From Saprospiraceae bacterium (lineage in GTDB: Bacteria > Bacteroidota > Bacteroidia > Chitinophagales > Saprospiraceae), in contig JANQLV010000022.1 of the NCBI GenBank assembly GCA_028280415.1, forward strand, positions 1-44,057: a stretch of 44,057 nt of DNA, read 5' to 3'. A program made the translations under genes and the position numbers. This document shows, in pieces, positions 34,933-42,551 of this stretch. The notes under the pieces are model-generated. The model saw nothing but the letters and a program-made list of their open reading frames with translations, ran no database searches and had not been told where the DNA came from. The first letter of the stretch is position 1. Each line of letters opens with the position of its first letter.

Positions 34933-36498
34933 TTATACAAGTGCAGGCACTCCAGGCAGATCCACGGTCACACTAGTTCCCTTTGGAGCATGGATCACAA
35001 TGCCATCCGAAGGCATTACACTTTGGAATTTTAAATTCAGAGTATATGTCATGTCTCCATTTCCATGATTGTAAACAATTGTGAAAGGAGATTTGACCTT
35101 AGTAATGTCTAAAGGTCCGGGAGCAAAAGTATATTTTTTATTCCCATCATTGGTATTAATCATATAACCGGACGTTCCTGCAGGAATATTAAAGGTAACG
35201 TCATAGATAGTCTCATCACTATCACTTGGGATTACGGTGCCACTCATATCTCCAACCATTAAGGTTACACTATCATTGGCATTGGTAGTATGTAAAGTAC
35301 TATCCTGACCAACTGCATCATCAAAAGCGAAGGCATATACCTTTTCGTTGAAGCTGTGTAGTAATTTAGCATACTGATTATACCATGGACCAGTACCTAT
35401 TCCTGAAGGCAGATTAGGATTCGGGGTATAAAAATTCGCTGCATGCTGCATGTAATAATCTTTGTTCAACGTCACGGTACCACTAAATGGCATCAATCCA
35501 ACATTCATTGCAGCCGCCAAATTTCTAACAATAACGGAGCAAGCAGTATTCTTAACAGCGGTCATCGGACCATCGTCACAACCAAAAACCTGATTCGATA
35601 AAGGTAAAGGCATGATATTGATCACATCATTAGTGGAATTTGTAAATCTAAAAGTTTGTCCATCCGATTGTACACTTCCAGTAAACATGCAATTGTCATT
35701 AGTCAATTTTCCTCCGGCAATATCCGTCAAAGGATATTGGAATCCAACCAGCTCACTACAGTCTATTACCAATTCATTGGTCTGGTAATGTTCCCACACT
35801 GCTTGAATATAAGGTTTCAGGTAACTGGTATTAAAATTTTCAGTAGCTGTAGCTCTGCCAAAAGCCTTATTCGGAGCAACCACTCTCAACACACTATCTC
35901 CTACACTCAAATAGCATTTTGCCCATTCTCCGGTTAGCCCTTGTTTGCAAGTATTCAATATTTCTGACCGTTTTCTGGTTAAACCTACTGTTTCTGTCCC
36001 CAAGGTCAAAGACAAAGGCATGCAGAAAAAATCTACCGCCGTAGTATCAATCCATACTCCATCATCATTGTAAGTATATTCGATTTTGTCGTAAATAATT
36101 GCATAACTCGGATCATTACTGTTGAATGGATCAGGCTCTGCAATAGTTAAAGATACCGGATTCCCGGCAGTATCAAGACCTTCTTTTACCGCTAAAGCCG
36201 GCGCTTTATTTATAGCCAGGTATAACCTTCCACCAGTTGTTTTGGGTAACCTAAGCAAATAACAGTCGCCATCTTTCGGAAAAGAAGACAGAGGAGCTGC
36301 ATAAATAGAGGAATCCATTCCTTTGGTTGCAGTAACAAATCCGGCCTGACCACTAGAGTCGAATTTTAAAAAAGATTCGACCGGGTTGTAGATACCCTGG
36401 CTAGAGTGATTTGGATTAATACCTTTTCCAAGAATGAAAAGGTTGGTATCTTCTACCAGATTTGTTCCGTTTTGGATTTTGAGTGTGAAATAAGTCAT
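34933..36498 (-). CDS. GH64-type beta-1,3-glucanase without signal peptide
   Basis: The product is about 521 residues from the ATG at 36498; the longer frame adds 14 residues. The region KIEYTYNDDGVWIDTTAVDF matches the GH64 thaumatin-like glucanase core. Glu140 and Asp156 lie 16 residues apart, the same spacing as the catalytic Glu154 and Asp170 of the Streptomyces matensis enzyme. RLYLAINKAPAL upstream, VIDCSELVGFQYPLTDI near 260 and PWYNQYAKLLHSFNEKVYAFAFDD near 420 also fit. Neither start gives a signal peptide, and there is no T9SS domain, although the predicted substrate is an external polysaccharide. About 90 residues of beta-sandwich-like sequence precede the GH64 core, and another follows it. 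It has its own terminator and is flanked upstream by the ATP synthase terminator. Confidence 0.8.
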   Translation of the reverse strand: MTYFTLKIQNGTNLVEDTNLFILGKGINPNHSSQGIYNPVESFLKFDSSGQAGFVTATKGMDSSIYAAPLSSFPKDGDCYLLRLPKTTGGRLYLAINKAPALAVKEGLDTAGNPVSLTIAEPDPFNSNDPSYAIIYDKIEYTYNDDGVWIDTTAVDFFCMPLSLTLGTETVGLTRKRSEILNTCKQGLTGEWAKCYLSVGDSVLRVVAPNKAFGRATATENFNTSYLKPYIQAVWEHYQTNELVIDCSELVGFQYPLTDIAGGKLTNDNCMFTGSVQSDGQTFRFTNSTNDVINIMPLPLSNQVFGCDDGPMTAVKNTACSVIVRNLAAAMNVGLMPFSGTVTLNKDYYMQHAANFYTPNPNLPSGIGTGPWYNQYAKLLHSFNEKVYAFAFDDAVGQDSTLHTTNANDSVTLMVGDMSGTVIPSDSDETIYDVTFNIPAGTSGYMINTNDGNKKYTFAPGPLDITKVKSPFTIVYNHGNGDMTYTLNLKFQSVMPSDGIVIHAPKGTSVTVDLPGVPALV

Positions 36499-36793
36499 TT
36501 TAATATGCGTTTGGAGGATTGAGAAATCTTTACAAAACACTTCAAGATATTAGCTGTGGGGCGATAAAAGCCTAATCAATGTCTACAGAAAGCATATTTC
36601 CACTTCTTGAATTCCTGAAGCTGTATTCTGTTTTTGTTTTTATGTTTACTTGCATTTGATCCCGATTTGTGAACAAAATCGGGGATATACAATTAAAGGA
36701 TTTAATTGCATGTTGTTGTATGTACTAATGATTGAGCGGAGTTCGAAGCGTTTTAATATAAAGATTTCGAACTATACATTGCTTGAATACGAA
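36499..36793. promoter_or_regulatory. Gap upstream of the GH64 gene with two inverted repeats
   Basis: No gene is seen. CCCGATTT/AAATCGGG (36661-36668 and 36676-36683) form a perfect eight-base-pair hairpin. AGTTCGAA/TTCGAACT (36740-36747 and 36766-36773) form another inverted pair, each arm of which contains the self-complementary TTCGAA. No T-run follows the first on either strand. I find no perfect TAnnTTTG box on the minus strand here. Confidence 0.35.
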
Positions 36794-36822
36794 AAGCCCG
36801 AATGAAAGTTTCATTCGGGCTT
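36794..36822 (-). terminator. Terminator of the atp operon
   Basis: AAGCCCGAATG (36794-36804) and CATTCGGGCTT (36812-36822) form a perfect 11-base-pair stem around AAAGTTT, followed on the minus strand by TTC. It lies 27 bases after the atpG stop. Confidence 0.8.
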
Positions 36823-36848
36823 CTATATTTATCAAATTTTCTGTTTAT

Positions 36849-37742
36849 CTATCCTCCTTCAAGTGCAGCAGCTCCACCGACAATTTCCGAAAGCTCTTTC
36901 GTAATTGCCTCCTGACGCGCTTTATTATAGCTAATTTTCAGTTCTTTCATCAAATCTTCCGCATTTTCCGTAGCTGAATCCATAGCTGTCATACGCGCTC
37001 CATGCTCAGAAGCGTGGGTATCTAAAAGGAATTTTTGAAACTGGGTCTGCAAAATACTGGGAACCAGATGATCCAATAATGATTCTTTATCGGGTTCGAA
37101 GATATAATCTGCTTTGCCTTTTTTCCCGGATGTTTTTTCAAGTTTTTTAACCGGCAGGAATTGAGCAACTTCCGGAAACTGCATGGCTGCATTCTTAAAT
37201 CGACCGTAAGCTACCTCAATCGCATCGTATTCAACCGCTTCAAAAGCATCCATCAAACGCTGAGATACCTGAGCGACATTGTCAAAGCTTAAATCATTAA
37301 AAAGTTCAACATAATCGGTAATCAGCTTATCGGCAGGGAAACGCTTTTTGAAATAGTCATAGCCCTTCTTTCCGATGCATAAAATCGTAAGATTACCCGA
37401 CTCCTTTTGTGCAGCGTATTTTGAATTAATGATTCGATTTGCTTCTTTGATAATATTACTATTGAATGCCCCACAAAGACCACGATTCGAAGTGACGACC
37501 ACCAGTATTGCCTTTTGAATCTCCCTTTCCTGACCGAAAACAGTATTGGCATCTCCTTCCAGATTGGAAAGAATATTGATCAACATCGAATTCAGCTTAT
37601 CGGCATAAGGACGCATTTGAACAATTGCCTGCTGTGCTCTCCTTAGCTTAGCAGCGGACACCATCTTCATTGCTTTGGTGATCTGCTGAGTAGATTTAAC
37701 AGATTTTATTCTTTCGCGTACTTCTTTTAAGTTAGCACCCAT
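36849..37742 (-). CDS. atpG: ATP synthase gamma subunit
   Basis: The product is 297 residues, the central stalk that turns inside the alpha3beta3 ring. The N-terminal helix MGANLKEVRERIKSVKSTQQITKAMKMVSAAKLRRAQ and the C-terminal helix with ENAEDLMKELKISYNKARQEAITKELSEIVGGA are both strongly conserved. The nucleotide-fold middle has SNRGLCGAFN. It is the last gene of the operon, 60 bases after atpA. The genes for beta and epsilon, which follow gamma in many bacteria, are not here. Confidence 0.97.
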   Translation of the reverse strand: MGANLKEVRERIKSVKSTQQITKAMKMVSAAKLRRAQQAIVQMRPYADKLNSMLINILSNLEGDANTVFGQEREIQKAILVVVTSNRGLCGAFNSNIIKEANRIINSKYAAQKESGNLTILCIGKKGYDYFKKRFPADKLITDYVELFNDLSFDNVAQVSQRLMDAFEAVEYDAIEVAYGRFKNAAMQFPEVAQFLPVKKLEKTSGKKGKADYIFEPDKESLLDHLVPSILQTQFQKFLLDTHASEHGARMTAMDSATENAEDLMKELKISYNKARQEAITKELSEIVGGAAALEGG

Positions 37743-37802
37743 GTTTAATATACGTTTTGTGAGCAGTAATCTTTAAGGATCAACCGTTCACTATTTTAAT
37801 TT

Positions 37803-39386
37803 CTATTTATACTGAGCAGTTAATTCTTTAGCCAGACTCTTAACTGCATTAACTGCATCATCTGTTAACTTACCTGCACGGAAATCATCCAAAGCCTCCG
37901 GATGTTTTTGCTCCAAAGTCGTAAGGAAAATTTCCTCAAATTCTTTTACTTTATTGACCGGTACATCACTGATCAAGCCATTTGTCCCGAGGTAGATGAT
38001 TGCAACCTGCTTTTCAACAGGAACCGGAGAGTATTGTGGTTGTTTAAGTATTTCCACATTACGTTTTCCTTTTTCAAGAATTGCAGTAGTTGCCGCATCC
38101 AGGTCAGAACCGAATTTTGCGAAAGCTTCCAGCTCACGGTACTGAGCCTGATCAAGCTTCAGGGTACCGGCTACTTTTTTCATTGATTTGATCTGAGCAT
38201 TCCCCCCAACACGTGATACAGAGATACCTACGTTAATCGCAGGACGTATACCAGAGTTAAAAAGGTTAGACTCCAGGAATATCTGACCATCTGTAATAGA
38301 GATTACGTTAGTCGGGATATAAGCAGAAACGTCTCCTGCCTGCGTCTCGATAATCGGAAGTGCGGTTAATGATCCTCCACCTTTCACAACACCTGCTGCT
38401 TTCAGAGATTCCGGAAGGTCATTCATATCATTAGCAATCTCATCGTTGGCAATGATTTTTGCAGCGCGTTCCAAAAGACGAGAGTGCAGATAGAATACAT
38501 CCCCTGGATAAGCTTCACGTCCCGGAGGGCGACGCAATAGCAAAGATACCTCCCGATAAGCCACTGCCTGTTTAGACAAATCATCGTATACGATCAAAGC
38601 AGGACGTCCGGTATCCCGGAAATATTCTCCGATTGCTGCTCCGGCGAATGGTGCATAAAACTGAAGTGGTGCAGGGTCAGAGGCAGAAGAAGAAACGATT
38701 GTCGTATAAGCCATCGCACCGTTTTCTTCCAATACTTTTGCTACCTGAGCAACAGTAGAAGCTTTTTGGCCCGATGCTACATATATACAGTACACCGGCT
38801 CTCCTTTATCATAAAATTCTTTCTGGTTGATGATGGTATCAATAGCAATCGCTGTTTTACCAGTCTGACGGTCTCCAATAATCAACTCCCGTTGTCCACG
38901 GCCAATTGGAATCATTGCATCAATCGCTTTGATACCTGTCTGAAGTGGCTCGGATACCGGCTGACGATAGATTACTCCAGGCGCCTTACGCTCTAATGGC
39001 ATTTTATATTTAGTCCCGCCGATTGCTCCTTTCCCATCAATAGGCATACCTAATGGATTTACTACCCGGCCTACCATTTCTTCTCCTACTTCGATAGAAG
39101 CAATAACGCCAGTACGACGTACCGTAGAACCTTCCTTAATGCCGTCTCCTTCTCCCAGAAGTACAACCCCTACGTTGTCTTCCTCAAGATTCAGTACGAT
39201 TGCCTGTACACCTGTTTCAAATTCTACTAGCTCACCTGCTTGTGATTTAGTCAATCCATAAACACGAGCAATACCGTCTCCTACTTGAAGTACAGTACCT
39301 ACTTCCTCTAGTTCAGCGGTAGTTTTGAAACCAGAGAGTTGTTGTTTTAATATTGCTGATATTTCATCAGGTTTTACATCAACCAT
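37803..39386 (-). CDS. atpA: ATP synthase alpha subunit
   Basis: The product is 527 residues. The P-loop GDRQTGKT lies at 171-178. [26 protein letters not shown] and the arginine-finger region [10 protein letters not shown] are intact. It forms the non-catalytic nucleotide sites of F1. It lies between atpH and atpG with gaps of 76 and 60 bases. Nothing is unusual about length or residues. Confidence 0.98.
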   Translation of the reverse strand: MVDVKPDEISAILKQQLSGFKTTAELEEVGTVLQVGDGIARVYGLTKSQAGELVEFETGVQAIVLNLEEDNVGVVLLGEGDGIKEGSTVRRTGVIASIEVGEEMVGRVVNPLGMPIDGKGAIGGTKYKMPLERKAPGVIYRQPVSEPLQTGIKAIDAMIPIGRGQRELIIGDRQTGKTAIAIDTIINQKEFYDKGEPVYCIYVASGQKASTVAQVAKVLEENGAMAYTTIVSSSASDPAPLQFYAPFAGAAIGEYFRDTGRPALIVYDDLSKQAVAYREVSLLLRRPPGREAYPGDVFYLHSRLLERAAKIIANDEIANDMNDLPESLKAAGVVKGGGSLTALPIIETQAGDVSAYIPTNVISITDGQIFLESNLFNSGIRPAINVGISVSRVGGNAQIKSMKKVAGTLKLDQAQYRELEAFAKFGSDLDAATTAILEKGKRNVEILKQPQYSPVPVEKQVAIIYLGTNGLISDVPVNKVKEFEEIFLTTLEQKHPEALDDFRAGKLTDDAVNAVKSLAKELTAQYK

Positions 39387-39462
39387 ATCTTTGATTTTTT
39401 TTATTTAATGAAATATGAAATGATTCCCGGCAAAGCTGTTTGAAAGTAGTTTTGCACAGAAT

Positions 39463-40023
39463 CTACATTGTTTTTATGTATTCGTTTTTAGAAAACTCCT
39501 TCTTTAATTGCTCTAATTTATGCGCGACACTGGCATCGAAAAGGCGATCTTCGAACTGAAGTACAAAACCTCCCAGAATATCCGGATCGACTTTCGTTAG
39601 CAAATCCACATGATCGTCAGTAACTTCACTGGAAACCATTTTTTGCTTGATTTTGGAAATCGTTTCCGCTCCCAGTGTAGTGGCTGTCACCAAAGTAACT
39701 GAAGTAATATGCTTTAGTTTTTTGTATTGAGCGATAAGCTGATCGGCAATTTCAGGTAAATATGCCTCCCTGCCTTTATTGAGGATGATTTTGAAAAAAG
39801 CTAAAGTAAGTTCATTCATCTTATCACCGAAAAGCACATCAAAAACCTGTTGTTTTTTAGAAACATTGATAATCGGACTTTTCATCAAAAGATAAAGATC
39901 CCGATTTTCCGTAGCTTTTTGAAAAGCTTTAATATCATTCACTACTTCTTCCAGCTGTCCTCTTTCCTCAGCAAGGTCGATCAGTGATTTGGCATATCGT
40001 GAAGCAATTCTTGTTACAGACAT
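39463..40023 (-). CDS. atpH: ATP synthase delta subunit
   Basis: The product is 186 residues. It connects the top of F1 to the b subunits. It starts SVTRIASRYAKSLIDLAEERGQLEEV, the usual N-terminal helix pair, and ends with the conserved KVDPDILGGFVLQFEDRLFDASVAHKLEQLKKEF segment. The gap to atpF is 50 bases and that to atpA 76. Confidence 0.96.
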   Translation of the reverse strand: MSVTRIASRYAKSLIDLAEERGQLEEVVNDIKAFQKATENRDLYLLMKSPIINVSKKQQVFDVLFGDKMNELTLAFFKIILNKGREAYLPEIADQLIAQYKKLKHITSVTLVTATTLGAETISKIKQKMVSSEVTDDHVDLLTKVDPDILGGFVLQFEDRLFDASVAHKLEQLKKEFSKNEYIKTM

Positions 40024-40073
40024 ATTAAGCTATTTTTAGGACCCTTCAAACCAGTCCAGCTATTACTTTTATG

Positions 40074-40586
40074 TTAGTTCAATTTGATTTCGTCAATCAG
40101 GCTATTGGCATATTTTTCCTGCTCGCTATCGCCAGCCAATTGCTTTTTAATGATTTTCTCAGCAATTGAAAGTGCCATCATACCTGCCTGATTTTTTACA
40201 TCTATCAAAGCCGCAGTCTTCTGATTTTCGATCTCATTCTTGGCATTTGTAACGATACGTTGAGCTTCCTCTTTTGCCTTGGTTTTAGCCTCGTTGACAA
40301 TTGTCTCTTTCGCTTCTTTCGCTTCCCTTAGAATCTTAGTACGCTCTTCTCTGGCTTCCATTAAAATCTTTTCGTTCTCTGCTTTTAGATTAGCCATTTC
40401 TTCCCGGGCTTTTTTCGCCTCATCCAGAGCATCCTGAATATCTCCTTCTCTCTTTTTCAAAGCATCGCGAATAGGGCCAAAAGCAAATTTTCCAATCAAA
40501 AACCAGAATAAGCCAAAGAATATTACTGTCCAGAACAACAATCCAAAGTCCGGAAGAATAGGTGTGAATTTAGCTAAGTATATCAT
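40074..40586 (-). CDS. atpF: ATP synthase b subunit
   Basis: The product is 170 residues. One N-terminal membrane helix (PDFGLLFWTVIFFGLFWFLIG) is followed by a long charged coiled coil (about 40-165) rich in Glu, Lys and Ala, as expected for the peripheral stalk. Only one b gene is present, so it should form a homodimer. A strong hairpin lies in the gap between atpE and this gene. Confidence 0.96.
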   Translation of the reverse strand: MIYLAKFTPILPDFGLLFWTVIFFGLFWFLIGKFAFGPIRDALKKREGDIQDALDEAKKAREEMANLKAENEKILMEAREERTKILREAKEAKETIVNEAKTKAKEEAQRIVTNAKNEIENQKTAALIDVKNQAGMMALSIAEKIIKKQLAGDSEQEKYANSLIDEIKLN

Positions 40587-40624
40587 CGAATTTTCTTTTT
40601 TCTTTTTTGATAAAACTTTTAAAC

Positions 40625-40651
40625 AACCCCGCGACCAACCGTCGCAGGGTT
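40625..40651 (-). promoter_or_regulatory. Hairpin between atpE and atpF
   Basis: AACCCCGCGAC (40625-40635) pairs with GTCGCAGGGTT (40641-40651) with one mismatch and a five-base loop. It is the most GC-rich structure in the operon and lies 12 bases after the atpE stop. It could stabilise the 3' end of an atpB-atpE message or partly terminate it, raising the dose of c subunit, which is needed in many copies. Confidence 0.6.
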
Positions 40652-40662
40652 ATTTTGTTTTT

Positions 40663-40872
<210 letters not shown>

Positions 40873-40894
40873 TTAAAATTTTATAGTTAAAAAA

Positions 40895-42151
40895 TTAATG
40901 ATGCGCTTCTTCTGTGGCAGCTCCAATATAAGAAGCTGTCAAAATAGTAAATACAAATGCCTGAATGAATGCTACCAGCAACTCAATAGACATCATGAAT
41001 ATGGTCAATAAACCGGAACCAACTGAAGTTCCCAGTACGCCTCCCCAATTTCCCTGGGCAAAGACGAAGATCAATCCAACGAAAATCACCAATACCATGT
41101 GTCCTGCTGTAATATTCGCAAACAAACGAAGCATCAGTGTCAAAGGCTTGATAAACAGCCCCAGTATTTCTACAGGTGTCAAAATGAAAAGCTTCAACCA
41201 GGCTGGTACACCGGGCATCCAAAGCGTATGCTCCCAATAATGCTTATTCCCACTAAGATTAACTACCAGGAAAGTAAAGATTGCCAACACCGCTGTGAAA
41301 GCAAGGTTCCCGGTAACGTTTGCATTTCCGAGGAAAGGGATTTGTCCGAATAGATTGAGCCCCAGAATCGAAAAGAATAATGCCATTAAATAAGGCAAAT
41401 AAACTTCCCATTTATGTCCGAGGAACGGTTTTGCTACCTCATCCTGAATAAATATAAAAACTGGTTCTATTAAAGATTGAATTCCTTTAGGTGCCTGTCC
41501 TTCTCTTTTCTTGTACATATTGGCAATACGGATGAACATCCAGCCCAGTAGTAAAAAGACCACAAACATTGATATAACGTTCTTGGTCAGAGAGAAATCA
41601 AAGAAGTTGGTCACTCCTCCACCGAACAATCCACCATCAGCTGTACTTTTGTAAAGTGCTTCGTATTTTTCCCCTTCGTAGCAAACGTATACTTTTTTCT
41701 CCCCTTCTACTTCCACTTCCTGAACCATGTGATGACCTAATTCAATATGACCATCCGGGAAACCAGCATCCTTTACTCTATGTACCATCCCTTCAAAAAG
41801 AACGTATTTGTTATACGCGAATTCTCCTACTCCATGCCCATCAGGATGGAATTTACCAGATGAGAAGAAATCCCACTTTCCTGAATCTTTTGCGTAAAGT
41901 ATACAGGGCAATGGCAATTGCCAGGGACCAATACTAAATACATTTTGGTCAGAAATGTGATGGAAAGCAGTGTTGCCAGGATTGAATTCATGTGATCCCT
42001 CTTCAAAGCAACCGTGTGTTCCATGGCTATCATGTGCTTCTGTACTGTGGCTATGCCCGTCGTGACTGTGATCATGTCCTTCATGCCCCTGAGCAAAGGC
42101 TAGAAAACAAAGACTTAATACACAGCAAAAGGTCAATAAAATCTTTCTCAT
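40895..42151 (-). CDS. atpB: ATP synthase a subunit with His-rich secreted N-terminal extension
   Basis: The product is 418 residues from the ATG at 42151; the longer frame uses a TTG three codons earlier. The C-terminal about 230 residues are the usual a subunit, with five or six membrane helices and the essential Arg342 in LMLRLFANITAGH. The first 180 residues are extra. They begin with a signal peptide (MRKILLTFCC..., ending LAFAQ at about 21). A stretch with nine His in residues 23-46 (GHEGHDHSHDGHSH and on) follows, and then a soluble domain of about 120 residues that would lie in the periplasm. Extended AtpB proteins are seen in Bacteroidota, but the His cluster suggests metal binding. 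First gene of the operon. Confidence 0.95.
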   Translation of the reverse strand: MRKILLTFCCVLSLCFLAFAQGHEGHDHSHDGHSHSTEAHDSHGTHGCFEEGSHEFNPGNTAFHHISDQNVFSIGPWQLPLPCILYAKDSGKWDFFSSGKFHPDGHGVGEFAYNKYVLFEGMVHRVKDAGFPDGHIELGHHMVQEVEVEGEKKVYVCYEGEKYEALYKSTADGGLFGGGVTNFFDFSLTKNVISMFVVFLLLGWMFIRIANMYKKREGQAPKGIQSLIEPVFIFIQDEVAKPFLGHKWEVYLPYLMALFFSILGLNLFGQIPFLGNANVTGNLAFTAVLAIFTFLVVNLSGNKHYWEHTLWMPGVPAWLKLFILTPVEILGLFIKPLTLMLRLFANITAGHMVLVIFVGLIFVFAQGNWGGVLGTSVGSGLLTIFMMSIELLVAFIQAFVFTILTASYIGAATEEAHH

Positions 42152-42551
42152 CGATATCAATTTTTTCAGATCGAATCAACAGTTTCTAAAAAATCGCTGC
42201 AAAGGTAGCTATAATAGGTAGTTTTTGAAAGCCAAATTTTATTTTTTTTCAGCTTATTTTACAGTTTTTTTAGTTATCGGCTAAATACTCCATTTTTTAT
42301 GGCTACAAAATATCCTATTGACTAAGCCATTGACAGCTAAGAATAACGAAATATTGTTTGGACTTCCATTAAAAAAACAAGCGGCAAATTGAGATGTTCC
42401 ACTTTGAGAAGGGATTTTTTTAAAGAATTTTGAAAAATTTAGCCTTCTGGCTCTTTTTCCGATTGTATAATTTTTAGATACCTACTTCTAATTCTTTCGG
42501 GTAATTGTCCTCATTCAGTTAAGGTATTCCAAAAGCTAATCAAAACGGCTC
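42152..42551. other. 400-base gap upstream of atpB
   Basis: Apart from the -7 box for atpB (42200-42207) and a weak four-base-pair AGCC/GGCT hairpin at 42441-42452, I see nothing in this AT-rich stretch. There is no convincing terminator for the membrane-protein gene upstream. Confidence 0.5.
42200..42207 (-). promoter_or_regulatory. -7 box of the atp operon promoter
   Basis: On the minus strand this reads TACCTTTG, an exact TAnnTTTG match, and would start transcription about 40 bases before the atpB ATG. The nearest TTG lies 25 bases upstream, slightly further than usual, so the -33 element is uncertain. Confidence 0.5.

Noticed and set aside
42441-42452. Terminator of the membrane-protein gene
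   Set aside because: The AGCC/GGCT stem has only four pairs, and its T-run lies on the wrong strand for that gene.
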